DNA of 64,000 nucleotides. It comes from JADHTT01 sp964633845 (GTDB lineage: Bacteria; Campylobacterota; Campylobacteria; Campylobacterales; Arcobacteraceae). A program made the position numbers and the translations under genes. Under the pieces are notes generated by a model, which saw only the letters and a program-made list of their open reading frames with translations, did no database searches and was not told the DNA's origin. The stretch covers positions 19,732 through 83,731 of the forward strand of contig CAZWLA010000002.1 of NCBI GenBank assembly GCA_964633845.1. Direction: 5' to 3'. Below are positions 24,806-34,086 of this stretch, piece by piece. Positions within the stretch are counted from its first letter, which is position 1, and every line of letters starts with the position of its first letter.

Positions 24806-27055
24806 TTATTTTAACTGTTGTGCAACCAGTGTATTAACTACTTGTGGATTTGCTTTACCGCCTGTAGCTTTTAGCACTTGACCTACAAAAAAGCCTAAAA
24901 GTTTTGTATTACCTGCTTTAAACTTAGCTACATTATCTGGATTATTTGAAATAACCTCATCGATAATAGGTAAGATTTGTGAAGGAGCACTTATTTGTAC
25001 AAGTCCTTTATCTTCAACTATTTGACTTGGATTTTCTCCACTTTTCACCATCTCTTCAAAAACTTGCTTAGCAATCTTATTTGAAATAGTCTTGTCATCT
25101 ATCATTTTAACAAGATTTGCAATTTGCTCTGGGTTAAATTTCAATTCATTTAGCTCTTTCTCTTTTAACTCTTTAGCAACTTCATTTGATACAATATTTG
25201 CTAAATTTGTAGGGCTATTAAAGTTACTCAAAGCTTCTTCATAGAAGTTTGAAAGAACTTCATCTCTGGCTAATGTATTTGCTATCTCACTATTTAGATT
25301 AAGATCACTTGTATACTTATCAAATAGTGATTTTTGCTCTTCCCTCATAGGGGCAACTTCACCATCTATTTGTGCTTTTTTTACTTGTACTTTAGATGTT
25401 TCGTTTATTGGCTTTTTCTTTTTACTCCATGAATCCTTAAGACCTACTATTTTATTAAATACTGGGCATTCATCTGTATAATCAATAGGATCAGCATAGA
25501 AGTACCCTTCTCTTTCAAACTGAAATCTTTCATCAATTTTATCTGTAATTACTGCAGGCTCTATAAGAGCATTTGTAATTACCTTTAAAGAATTTAGATT
25601 TAAGTCCTCTAGTCCTTGCGGAGCTTCTGAAGAATAAAGTCTATCATATAATCTTACTTCAATTTTCTTAGCTTCTTTTGCACTTACCCATTGAATAGCA
25701 CTTTTTACTTTGATACCACTAGTATCTGAACCACTTTTTGAATCTGGATTATATGTAGCTTTTATCTCTATAATATTTCCATCTGAGTCTTTTATCACCT
25801 CTTTACAAGTGATAATATAAGCATGCTTTAGTCTTACACTTTGCTCAGGTGTGAGTCTATAGTATCCTTTTGGTGGATTTTCATTAAAGTCTTCACGATC
25901 TATATATATCTCTTTAGAAAAAGGTATCTTTCGTGATCCCTCTTTTGGTACATCTGACGGATAATATGAAGCATCTATCTCTTCACTACCCTCATAATTT
26001 TCAATAGTAATTTTTAAAGGATCAAGTACACACATCACCCTTGGTACTTTTGTATTTAGATCATCTCTTATACAAAACTCAAGCTGTGCTACATCAACCA
26101 TAGAATTTGCTTTTGCAATTCCAATTTGATCACAAAAATTTAAAATAGATTCTGGAGTATAGCCTCTTCTTTTATATCCAGCAATTGTAGGAAGCCTTGG
26201 ATCATCCCATCCATTTACATATTTACCATCAACAAGCTCTAAAAGTTTTCTTTTACTCATCACAGTATAGTTTATACCTAGTCTTGCAAATTCATGCTGA
26301 TAAGGTCGTGGAGAAGTCAGTCCTAATGTATCTAAAACCCAATTATAAATATCTCGATTATTTTCAAATTCTAATGTACAAATAGAGTGTGAAATACCTT
26401 CAATATAGTCAGATAAACAGTGAGCAAAGTCATACATAGGATATATACACCATTTATCTCCTGCTCTAAAATGATGTGCATGTCGAATTCTATATAAAAG
26501 TGGATCTCTCATCTTCATATTAGCAGCACTCATATCAATTTTGGCTCTTAGTACATGCTCTCCATCTTTAAATTCACCATTTTTCATTCTTGCAAAAAGG
26601 TCTAAGTTTTCTTCAATTGAACGATTAGCAAATTCACTTCTTTTACCTGCTTTCGTAATCGTACCTCTATATTCTCTCATTTGCTCTTCATCTAGGCTAT
26701 CTACATATGCTTTATCCATCTTGATAAGCTGTATAGCATAGTCATAAATTTTTGGAAAATAATCAGAAGTAAATCGTACACTGTTATCCCAATCAAATCC
26801 AAGCCACTGTACAGCATCTTGAAGTGCATCAACATATTTTGTGTCTTCTTTAGTTGGATTTGTATCATCCATTCTAAGGTTACAACGACCATGGTAATCA
26901 CGTGCAATACCAAAGTTTATAAATATAGACTTAGCATGTCCAATATGTGGGAATCCATTAGGTTCAGGAGGGAATCTTGTAGTAACCTCTTTATATTTTC
27001 CTAACTTTAAATCCTCTTCAACTATTGTCCGTAAAAAATCTTTACTTGTACTCAT
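24806..27055 (-). CDS. glnS: Glutaminyl-tRNA synthetase with C-terminal YqeY domain
   Basis: Class I synthetase: PPEPNGFPHIGHAKS (HIGH) near residue 30 and VMSKRK (KMSKS-type) near residue 267, catalytic and anticodon-binding regions to about residue 560. A lysine-rich linker then leads to a ~180-residue GatB/YqeY-like domain (LNLNSEIANTLARDEVLSNFYEEA ... GFFVGQVLKATGGKANP). 749 residues against ~550 for plain GlnRS. The tail probably helps tRNA binding, as shown for Deinococcus GlnRS. Helicobacter and Campylobacter make Gln-tRNA by the GatCAB route instead, so this points to another lineage and possibly an old transfer. Confidence 0.93.
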   Translation of the reverse strand: MSTSKDFLRTIVEEDLKLGKYKEVTTRFPPEPNGFPHIGHAKSIFINFGIARDYHGRCNLRMDDTNPTKEDTKYVDALQDAVQWLGFDWDNSVRFTSDYFPKIYDYAIQLIKMDKAYVDSLDEEQMREYRGTITKAGKRSEFANRSIEENLDLFARMKNGEFKDGEHVLRAKIDMSAANMKMRDPLLYRIRHAHHFRAGDKWCIYPMYDFAHCLSDYIEGISHSICTLEFENNRDIYNWVLDTLGLTSPRPYQHEFARLGINYTVMSKRKLLELVDGKYVNGWDDPRLPTIAGYKRRGYTPESILNFCDQIGIAKANSMVDVAQLEFCIRDDLNTKVPRVMCVLDPLKITIENYEGSEEIDASYYPSDVPKEGSRKIPFSKEIYIDREDFNENPPKGYYRLTPEQSVRLKHAYIITCKEVIKDSDGNIIEIKATYNPDSKSGSDTSGIKVKSAIQWVSAKEAKKIEVRLYDRLYSSEAPQGLEDLNLNSLKVITNALIEPAVITDKIDERFQFEREGYFYADPIDYTDECPVFNKIVGLKDSWSKKKKPINETSKVQVKKAQIDGEVAPMREEQKSLFDKYTSDLNLNSEIANTLARDEVLSNFYEEALSNFNSPTNLANIVSNEVAKELKEKELNELKFNPEQIANLVKMIDDKTISNKIAKQVFEEMVKSGENPSQIVEDKGLVQISAPSQILPIIDEVISNNPDNVAKFKAGNTKLLGFFVGQVLKATGGKANPQVVNTLVAQQLK

Positions 27056-27353
27056 TACTATTAAACCTTTTGATTTTAAAACTATTATAAGGGTTTGATT
27101 TTATCAAATTAGAGCTTAATTAACTATATTTTATACTTATGACAAGCTGTTCTTATAAGAGTAAAAGCTTTATTATTTGCCTTTGTTATTTCAAAAAAAT
27201 TTGTAAATTTTTTAACCTTTATCAATGCTATATGCCATAGTAGTTTGAGTAATTTTATCATGATTTTTAACTACTTTTGTCTTATATTATTAAGTATATT
27301 ATGGGTGTTAGTTGGATACTATTTTAGATATTTATTACAACTTTGGAGTCAAA
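27056..27353. other. Non-coding stretch between glnS and nrdA
   Basis: About 300 bases without a credible gene. It should hold the glnS promoter (minus-strand TTATAAT, complement near 27084-27090, about 30 bases from the ATG) and the nrdA promoter (a TATATTATG-like -10 near 27296-27302). I looked for NrdR boxes (ACAC-AT-rich-GTGT) and found none. No RNA gene or terminator is recognised. Confidence 0.5.
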
Positions 27354-29342
27354 ATGCCAATCAAAATCACAAAGAGAAATGGAAGACAAGAGTTTCTAGA
27401 CATTTCAAAAATTCAAAAAAATACAGTAGCTGCCACAAAGGATTTAGAACTTGTAAGTCAAAGTGAATTAGAGCTTGATGCACATATTAAATTTGTAGAT
27501 GGTATGAGTAGTGCTGATATACAAGATACCCTGATTAAAACTGCTGTTGAAAAGATAGATATAGATGCTCCAAACTGGACTTTTGTAGCTTCTAGACTTT
27601 TTCTTTTTGATCTGTACCACAAAGTTGGAAAAGTAACACATGGGATTAAAGGAAATGCATATTGTCATATAAAAGATTATATTAAATTTGGGCAAAATGC
27701 TGGTAGATTAATACCTGGACTAGAAGTTGGCTATGATCTTGATGAACTTACAGAGTATATCAAACCAGAGCGAGATTTCCAGTTTAACTATCTTGGTATC
27801 AAGACTTTATATGATAGATATCTTATCAAAAACAATGACAATGAAGCTATAGAATTACCACAGCAAATGTTTATGGCAATAGCTATGTTTTTAGCTCAAA
27901 ATGAAGAAAATAAACAAGAAAAGGCAAAAGAATTTTATGATGTAGTATCAAAGTTTGAAGTGATGCTTGCAACTCCTACACTATCAAATGCAAGAACAAA
28001 TAGACACCAATTAAGTTCATGTTATATTGGATCAAGTCCAGATAATATTGAAGGTATTTTTGATTCATATAAAGAGATGGCTTTATTATCTAAATTTGGT
28101 GGTGGAATTGGATGGGATTGGAACTCTATTAGATCACTTGGAGGTTCAATTGATGGACACAAAAGTGCTGCTGGTGGTACTGTACCATTTTTAAAGATTA
28201 CAAATGATATTGCACTTGCAGTAGATCAGCTAGGTACTAGAAAAGGTGCTATTGCTGTATATCTTGAGCCTTGGCACATGGATATAGTTGATTTTATAGA
28301 TCTTAAGAAAAACTCAGGTGAAGAAAGACGAAGAGCACACGATCTTTTCCCTGCACTTTGGATTAGTGATCTATTTATGCAAAGAGTTTTAGAAGATTCT
28401 CACTGGACACTATTTGATCCATTTGANNNNNNNNNNNNNNNNNNNNNNNNNNNNNNNNNNNNNNNNNNNNNNNNNNNNNNNNNNNNNNNNNNNNNNNNNN
28501 NNNNNNNNNNNNNNNNNNNNNNNNNNGTACCAACTGCTGTAAGGATGCTTGATAATGTAATAGATCTTAACTTCTATCCACTAAAAAAAGTAAAAGTAAC
28601 AAATCTAAAATCAAGAGCAATTGGACTTGGAGTGATGGGTGAATCTCAAATGCTAGCAGAGCATCAGTTAACTTGGGGATCAAATGAACACTTCAAAAAA
28701 ATTGATTCTATTATGGAAGCAATTAGCTACAATACTATTAAAGCTTCATCAGCCATAGCTGTTGAAAAAGGCAGCTACCCTACATATGAAGGTTCAAACT
28801 GGTCAAAAGGAATTATGCCACATGATCACGCTCCACAAGCGGTGGATGCTTTATTACAAAAAGATCTATTTGATGCTGGTTATGATTGGGAAGAGTTAAG
28901 AGAGACTGTAAAATCTCAAGGTATGAGAAATGGTTACCTAATGGCTATCGCACCAACTAGTTCTATATCAATCTTAGTAGGTACCACTCAAGCTATAGAG
29001 CCTGTATATAAAAGAAAATGGTTTGAAGAGAATCTTTCTGGATTAATTCCAGTTGTTGTACCAAAACTATCTCCAGAGACTTGGAGCTACTATATTCCAT
29101 CATATGAGGTAGAACAAAAAGATTTAATTAAAGCAGCAGCTGTAAGACAAAAGTGGATCGATCAAGGACAATCTACAAATATATTCATGTCTTTAGATAA
29201 GGCAAGTGGAAGATATCTTCATGAGATCTATACGCTGGCATGGCAGCTAGGTCTAAAATCAACATACTACCTGAGAAGTCAATCTCCTGAAGTTGCTAGT
29301 GATGTAGAAGATAGAAGTATGGAATGTGTAGGTTGCCAATAG
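27354..29342 (+). CDS. nrdA: Ribonucleoside-diphosphate reductase alpha subunit (interrupted by assembly gap)
   Basis: Class I ribonucleotide reductase large subunit, which makes dNDPs. The ATP-cone is at the N-terminus (ITKRNGRQEFLDISKIQKN); core segments LATPTLSNARTNRHQLSSCYIGSSPDN and GGGIGWDWNSIRS are present before the gap, and APTSSISILVGTTQAIEPVY and a C-terminal CVGCQ after it. The ATG at 27354 follows a ribosome-binding site (TGGAG); the upstream in-frame TTG is not used. The gap at 28427-28526 removes the middle, including the thiyl-radical cysteine. The visible parts sum to ~630 residues against ~760-790 for the family. Confidence 0.93.
   Translation: MPIKITKRNGRQEFLDISKIQKNTVAATKDLELVSQSELELDAHIKFVDGMSSADIQDTLIKTAVEKIDIDAPNWTFVASRLFLFDLYHKVGKVTHGIKGNAYCHIKDYIKFGQNAGRLIPGLEVGYDLDELTEYIKPERDFQFNYLGIKTLYDRYLIKNNDNEAIELPQQMFMAIAMFLAQNEENKQEKAKEFYDVVSKFEVMLATPTLSNARTNRHQLSSCYIGSSPDNIEGIFDSYKEMALLSKFGGGIGWDWNSIRSLGGSIDGHKSAAGGTVPFLKITNDIALAVDQLGTRKGAIAVYLEPWHMDIVDFIDLKKNSGEERRRAHDLFPALWISDLFMQRVLEDSHWTLFDPFXXXXXXXXXXXXXXXXXXXXXXXXXXXXXXXXXXVPTAVRMLDNVIDLNFYPLKKVKVTNLKSRAIGLGVMGESQMLAEHQLTWGSNEHFKKIDSIMEAISYNTIKASSAIAVEKGSYPTYEGSNWSKGIMPHDHAPQAVDALLQKDLFDAGYDWEELRETVKSQGMRNGYLMAIAPTSSISILVGTTQAIEPVYKRKWFEENLSGLIPVVVPKLSPETWSYYIPSYEVEQKDLIKAAAVRQKWIDQGQSTNIFMSLDKASGRYLHEIYTLAWQLGLKSTYYLRSQSPEVASDVEDRSMECVGCQ
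28427..28526. other. Assembly gap (100 N) inside nrdA
   Basis: Exactly 100 N, the usual placeholder for a gap of unknown length. The flanks do not overlap one another. By comparison with the family, the missing stretch should code for well over 34 residues, so the true gap is longer than 100 bases. Confidence 0.95.
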
Positions 29343-29398
29343 ACTTAAACATAAGGGGAAATTTATAGCCCCTTGGTTATACTTCCAAATATAATCAT

Positions 29399-29475
29399 GC
29401 GTCCGTGGCTTAACTGGATATAGCACTGGGTTTCGGCCCCGGTGGTTGCGGGTTCGAATCCTGCCGGGCGTACCA
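29399..29475 (+). tRNA. tRNA-Arg (anticodon TCG)
   Basis: 77-base cloverleaf with encoded CCA (29473-29475) and discriminator A. Acceptor stem 29399-29405 with 29465-29471 (two G-U pairs), D-loop with GG at 29416-29417, anticodon stem CTGGG/CCCGG, loop 29431-29437 with anticodon TCG at 29433-29435, T-stem GCGGG/CCTGC and loop TTCGAAT. The G-U at the first acceptor pair is slightly unusual. Confidence 0.93.
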
Positions 29476-29480
29476 TTATA

Positions 29481-29530
29481 AAGCTCGATAAATAAACTCT
29501 TTATGAGTTATTTTATCGGGCTTTTTATTT
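29481..29530 (+). terminator. Terminator after tRNA-Arg
   Basis: Stem 29481-29492 with 29512-29523 (one G-U pair), an inner stem AACTC/GAGTT, then CTTTTTATTT on the plus strand. Placed just after the tRNA gene. Confidence 0.75.
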
Positions 29531-29586
29531 GTCTAAAATACATTGGAATATACTTCTACCTTATAAAATTAGCAATTTTTATTTAT

Positions 29587-30312
29587 TCAAGAAATACCTA
29601 CATTTAGATATCTTCTCATCTTTTTGATCTCTTTTTGCTCATAAGGCATTGATAGAAACTCTTTTTGATCATCTCTTATTTCTATCCCAAATGGATTGAT
29701 CACTCCACTAGAACTAGCCATTTTATCACTTGAGCTATCACTAGCTATTACATAGCATTGATTTATAATAGCAAGTGAATTTGTAATAGATTCGAAATTT
29801 TGTTTTCGTAAAATTCCCCACATAGATGGGGCTATGATAATATCAGCACCTTTGAACTTTTCCCATAATTCTAAGAATCGTAGTTCAAAACATATCAATG
29901 AAGCTATTTTAATTCCATCAATTTCAATTATTTTAAAATGATTAATATCTCCAGCTTGAAAATATTTGTCTTCATCGTTTAGAGTAAATAGCATTGTTTT
30001 ATCTTGCGTGTATACTATTTGACCTTTATTAAATATATGTAATGTATTTGTATATTTAGATGAGTTAGTATCATACAAAGTAAGCGTAAGAGCTATCTTT
30101 TTTGTCTTTGATAACTTTTTTAAAACCTCTATAGCTTTAAGTGAAAAATTAGCAGCATCATCAAGATGATCATAGGAATATCCAGTAAGACAAAGCTCTG
30201 GTGCTACTATAAAATCACCAGTATTAGCTTGCTTAATCAATGATACAAGTTTATTAAGGTTTGTATCAAAATTTGTATAGTCTGTGCTAAATTGAAGTGC
30301 TACTAAATTCAT
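29587..30312 (-). CDS. Carbon-nitrogen hydrolase (nitrilase superfamily)
   Basis: Nitrilase-fold amidohydrolase with the catalytic triad Glu39 (APELCLTGY), Lys105 (QDKTML) and Cys141 (LICFELRF). 241 residues, one domain. The substrate is not predictable; relatives hydrolyse omega-amides, carbamoyl compounds or small amides. After collapsing the artefactual gap its ATG lies 5 bases after the porin stop codon, so it is the last gene of the moxR-porin operon. Confidence 0.87.
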   Translation of the reverse strand: MNLVALQFSTDYTNFDTNLNKLVSLIKQANTGDFIVAPELCLTGYSYDHLDDAANFSLKAIEVLKKLSKTKKIALTLTLYDTNSSKYTNTLHIFNKGQIVYTQDKTMLFTLNDEDKYFQAGDINHFKIIEIDGIKIASLICFELRFLELWEKFKGADIIIAPSMWGILRKQNFESITNSLAIINQCYVIASDSSSDKMASSSGVINPFGIEIRDDQKEFLSMPYEQKEIKKMRRYLNVGIS

Positions 30313-30511
30313 ATTTTTTAAAATAAATAATTTATTTCAAATCTATATTCATTGTANNNNNNNNNNNNNNNNNNNNNNNNNNNNNNNNNNNNNNNNNNNN
30401 NNNNNNNNNNNNNNNNNNNNNNNNNNNNNNNNNNNNNNNNNNNNNNNNNNNNNNNNACTAAATTCATATTTTTTAAAATAAATAATTTATTTCAAATCTA
30501 TATTCATTGTA
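30302..30511. other. Artefactual assembly gap with 55-nt duplicated flanks
   Basis: The 55 bases at 30302-30356 are identical to 30457-30511 and sit directly against the two ends of a 100-N run (30357-30456). Contig ends sharing a fixed overlap are what a de Bruijn assembler with k=55 produces. The true sequence is almost certainly continuous once one copy and the N run are removed. Confidence 0.9.
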
Positions 30512-31924
30512 AGATATATCTGATTTAGTATCACCATTGATATCTTTTGTATTGGTTTTACCATCTACTAATCCAACTCTTAGTTTTGTATATAGATTCT
30601 CTGATAGTTTTTTAACTAAATCAAAATGAATTACATTGCTATCAGCTTGAACTAAATCTTTATCATCATCAAAGTCTTGTACTGCATATCTTATGAGTCC
30701 AGTTAGGTCTTTAGCAATACCTGCTTTTCCAAAGTCATAATCAGCTCTTATCATATATGTCTTTGTATTTGCATACCAATTGTATTGAGCCATTGCTCTT
30801 GTATATCCACCTGTAGGAAAGCCTCTCCATGGAGCTACTAAATCTGCTTTATCATCTATCTTTGAATATCCTAGTCTTAGTTTCCAAGCATCTTTTTTGA
30901 TATCAACTTTAGCCATAAATGCACTTGCATCTAAACTTGTAGGGTTTGTATATCCTGTTGTATTGGCTTTTAGATTAGCTACATTGCTTATAGAATCTAA
31001 ATTATCTTGTTGATTAATGTATCTAATTGCTGGAATAACTTTTAGACCATTATCTAGCTTAAAAGTATAATCAGTTTCGAAAATACCTGTAGTTAATACA
31101 TCAGGTACTGAAGCAATACTTAGTTTATGTGTATGATGCTGATGCATTTTACTTGAAACACTTGCTATTATAAGTTTATTATCATTACCAATTAAACTTT
31201 TTGTAAGTGATTTATTCACTCCACTATCATCATTTTCATTCCAAGAATCATATGCTAACACATCATGACTAGACGTATGATCTCTTAGTTTTTGAGCTGT
31301 AAGATATGCTGCTGTGATTGTAGTTTTTGGAAAAGTTTTATTTGTTAATGTTATCCCATCAAAGGTATTTGGAATCATTTTTGTATCATTTGATGCAGTA
31401 AATACAGTGTGTACTAATTGACGACCAACTTTTGCTACAGTACTACCTCTATTTGCTTCAATATATGCTTGACCTATAACATTTAATCCATAGTCTCCAT
31501 CATATGTACCACCATTTTTTATTTCATTTCTAGAAAAAGTGTCTTTACCAGCTTTAGCAAATCCTACATCATTATTATCCATTTGCATGAAGCCTGGAAC
31601 TTGTGATGTATAAAATGCTGTAGTTAAAGAAAATCCATTAAGTGGAGCTGTTTTATACACTACACTTCCACCAATTCCCATTAGTTTATGATCTTTTTGT
31701 TTATTATCAATCTCTTTATCCCAATCCCAAAAAAATATATTTGACCTTAGTCTTCCATATATAACTCCATTTTCAAATGCTTCATTTACACTTGATGCAT
31801 TTTGAGGTAATACTTTATATGATAAGTTCATATTACCTTTGATGCTTACTTTTGAAATTTCATTTGCTTGAATTGAAGATATTAGTAATGTAGATGCTAA
31901 TAATCCTAAAGTTAATTTTTCCAT
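30473..31924 (-). CDS. Outer-membrane porin (Campylobacterota Opr-type)
   Basis: 483 residues with a signal peptide (LTLGLLASTLLISSIQA), many amphipathic strand motifs and a C-terminal aromatic residue (EYRFEINYLF), as in 16- to 18-strand porins of the OprD-like group found in Campylobacterota. Substrate unknown. The ATG overlaps the stop of the preceding gene (TAATG), tying it to the moxR-DUF58 operon. Its last 13 codons lie in the duplicated 55-nt sequence beside the false gap; the frame ends at a TAA within it. Confidence 0.8.
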   Translation of the reverse strand: MEKLTLGLLASTLLISSIQANEISKVSIKGNMNLSYKVLPQNASSVNEAFENGVIYGRLRSNIFFWDWDKEIDNKQKDHKLMGIGGSVVYKTAPLNGFSLTTAFYTSQVPGFMQMDNNDVGFAKAGKDTFSRNEIKNGGTYDGDYGLNVIGQAYIEANRGSTVAKVGRQLVHTVFTASNDTKMIPNTFDGITLTNKTFPKTTITAAYLTAQKLRDHTSSHDVLAYDSWNENDDSGVNKSLTKSLIGNDNKLIIASVSSKMHQHHTHKLSIASVPDVLTTGIFETDYTFKLDNGLKVIPAIRYINQQDNLDSISNVANLKANTTGYTNPTSLDASAFMAKVDIKKDAWKLRLGYSKIDDKADLVAPWRGFPTGGYTRAMAQYNWYANTKTYMIRADYDFGKAGIAKDLTGLIRYAVQDFDDDKDLVQADSNVIHFDLVKKLSENLYTKLRVGLVDGKTNTKDINGDTKSDISYNEYRFEINYLF

Positions 31925-32316
31925 TATTTTCCTTGTTTAGTGTTACCTTGTATTGTATCTATAAGTATATTATATAATTGAATTGTATCATTATCAATTT
32001 TTTGAATACTTTTTTTATATTTATAGTTAAATAATCTATTATTTAGTTTGTTTAAGTGTGATTTTTCTTCATTATTTATTGCTAGGATTTTTCCATATTT
32101 AGTTATATCGTATGCTGCTTGCTTAGGATTATTAAGATCAATCATCTTAAATTTATTTAGAATATATTCTCTAGAGTTTTCTTTTTGTTTATGATATTTT
32201 CCAATTAAAGTTTTTATTATATAGTATAACACTATACAAAGAACAATGAGTAACATAGTAAATATATAGATTGAACTATCATACATAGGTATGTATGGAT
32301 TTATATCTTTAATCAA
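31924..32316 (-). CDS. Small membrane protein of the MoxR/Bat locus (DUF4381-like)
   Basis: 130 residues with one N-terminal membrane helix (IYIFTMLLIVLCIVLYYIIKTL) and a helical cytoplasmic part. In MoxR-DUF58-VWA loci the gene after DUF58 is often a DUF4381 protein with this topology; I assign it by position and shape, not by motif. It overlaps the DUF58 gene by 8 bases and the porin gene by 1. Confidence 0.5.
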   Translation of the reverse strand: MIKDINPYIPMYDSSIYIFTMLLIVLCIVLYYIIKTLIGKYHKQKENSREYILNKFKMIDLNNPKQAAYDITKYGKILAINNEEKSHLNKLNNRLFNYKYKKSIQKIDNDTIQLYNILIDTIQGNTKQGK

Positions 32317-33133
32317 ATAGACCCCTTAGAGCAACTATAGGATCTGCATTAGTATATATTTTACACCATTTAATTTTATTTTGTTTAAAATGCTCAAATA
32401 GCTTATGATCATTTTCATATAGATTTTGCTTATATGTTTTGACTGATTTAGAACTAATGTTTATATTTGATTTGATATTACTTTTATCTATTAAATTGAT
32501 CTGTCCAATATGTTTAGGATCCTCCTCAAATTTATCTCTTACAATAATAGCTATTACCTCATGTTTGATACTTAGAAGTCTAAGATCACAATCATCAAAA
32601 AAATCACCAATGACAAAAATAAGAGATCTTTTTTTGATCTGTTTATATAGTGTATTTTGCAATGTGTTATAATCAGCCTCTAATCCTCTTGGATTAAATT
32701 GTAAAATATTACTAGTTGCATTTATTATGCTATGTATATGTTTTGATGGTTTTGTATTATGATATTTTGATTGATGAAATATGTAGCTAGAGAAAGGGTT
32801 GTTTTGCTTAATAGCTGAAAATCCAAGTATAGATACAATATTGGCTATGATCTCTTGCTTTTGCTTGGAAGTTCCAAATAATACACCATGATCTAGCATA
32901 GAAGCTACTACAATATTTAACTCTTTGGTTTCATGAAATACTTTGACATATGGTTTTTGCAGTTTTGCACTTGTGGTCCAATCTATTTTTTTGCAATCTT
33001 CCCCAGTTTCATACTCTCTTAGTTCAATAAAATCATACCCTTCACCTTTAAATAAAGAGCTATTATCTCCAAGAATCTCACTAAAGACTTGTCTTTTGGT
33101 TTTGATAATAATTTTATTTAAAATATGATCCAC
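32309..33133 (-). CDS. DUF58 domain protein
   Basis: 274 residues. The DUF58 core is visible: GEGYDFIELREYETGEDCKKIDWTTSAKLQKPYVKVF, followed by a degenerate VWA-like fold (NIVVASMLDHG, SLIFVIGDFFDD). DUF58 proteins are the usual partners of MoxR ATPases. It shares its start base with the moxR stop and overlaps the next gene, so it is translationally coupled on both sides. Confidence 0.88.
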   Translation of the reverse strand: MDHILNKIIIKTKRQVFSEILGDNSSLFKGEGYDFIELREYETGEDCKKIDWTTSAKLQKPYVKVFHETKELNIVVASMLDHGVLFGTSKQKQEIIANIVSILGFSAIKQNNPFSSYIFHQSKYHNTKPSKHIHSIINATSNILQFNPRGLEADYNTLQNTLYKQIKKRSLIFVIGDFFDDCDLRLLSIKHEVIAIIVRDKFEEDPKHIGQINLIDKSNIKSNINISSKSVKTYKQNLYENDHKLFEHFKQNKIKWCKIYTNADPIVALRGLFD

Positions 33134-34080
33134 TATGGAATATCAACCTTTTCTAAAATTCTTTCTATTAAATAATCAGATGTGATATTAGATGCTTGTG
33201 CTTCATAGCTTATGATAATACGATGTCTTAAAATATCTGCTGCGACTAAAGCTATATCTGTAGGACTTACATAATCATTTCCTCTTAAATATGCTTTTGC
33301 TTTACTTGCTTTAAACATATCAATAGTTGCCCTTGGACTGGCACCAAAGAATATATAGTCTTTAATCTCTTCCAAACCATATGCTTGTGGGTTTCTTGAG
33401 GCATCTATGATATTAACTATATATTTTTCTATCTCTTGGTCCATATGAACTTGTGATATAGCTTCTTGTATATTAATTATCTCATCTTTTGATATTGTTT
33501 CATTTATAATATCAAAGCTTTTTGATGCGGCTTTTCTTGCAATAGTTAGCTCTTCATCTTTATTATTGTAGTCTACGATAACTTTAAACATAAATCTATC
33601 TAGTTGGGCTTGAGGAAGGGCATAAGCACCTTCTTGTTCAATTGGATTTTGTGTAGCTAATACCAAAAATGGTTCATCAAGTTTATAGCTTTGCTCACCA
33701 ATTGTTACTTGGTGTTCTTGCATCACCTCAAGAAGAGCAGATTGTACTTTAGCTGGAGCTCTATTGATCTCATCTGCTAATAATAGATGTGTAAAAATTG
33801 GACCTTTTTTGATTTTGAAGTCACCACTTTTCATATCATATATTTGAGCACCTATTATATCACTTGGTAGTAGATCTGGTGTAAACTGTACCCTTTTAAA
33901 ATCTAATCCTAGAGATGAACTTAATGCTTTCACTGTTGTGGTTTTAGCCAGTCCAGGTACACCTTCTAAAAGTATATGTCCACTAGTAAATAGACCTATT
34001 AAAAGAGCATCTATCATTTGCTCTTGACCAATAACTTCTTTTGAGATCTCTTTTTTAAGTTTATTTATTATTTCATTCAT
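33133..34080 (-). CDS. MoxR-family AAA+ ATPase
   Basis: 315 residues. Walker A is in LLEGVPGLAKTTTVKAL near residue 38, Walker B in LLLADEINRAPAKVQSALLEVMQEHQVTIG near residue 100, and the sensor/arginine-finger region in FGASPRATIDMFKASKA. MoxR proteins act as chaperones for protein complexes or metal insertion, together with VWA proteins. A -10 (minus-strand TAAAAT, complement of 34087-34092) ends 6 bases before the ATG with no Shine-Dalgarno, implying a leaderless mRNA. Confidence 0.93.
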   Translation of the reverse strand: MNEIINKLKKEISKEVIGQEQMIDALLIGLFTSGHILLEGVPGLAKTTTVKALSSSLGLDFKRVQFTPDLLPSDIIGAQIYDMKSGDFKIKKGPIFTHLLLADEINRAPAKVQSALLEVMQEHQVTIGEQSYKLDEPFLVLATQNPIEQEGAYALPQAQLDRFMFKVIVDYNNKDEELTIARKAASKSFDIINETISKDEIINIQEAISQVHMDQEIEKYIVNIIDASRNPQAYGLEEIKDYIFFGASPRATIDMFKASKAKAYLRGNDYVSPTDIALVAADILRHRIIISYEAQASNITSDYLIERILEKVDIP

Positions 34081-34086
34081 TAGATT

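Noticed and set aside
27245..27466. A 73-residue ORF before nrdA
   Set aside because: It overlaps the nrdA start in another frame, has no ribosome-binding site and no family resemblance.
30302..30511. A 55-bp direct repeat flanking unknown sequence, possibly a mobile element with target duplications
   Set aside because: Both copies touch the N run exactly and have a typical k-mer length; a contig-overlap artefact explains it better.
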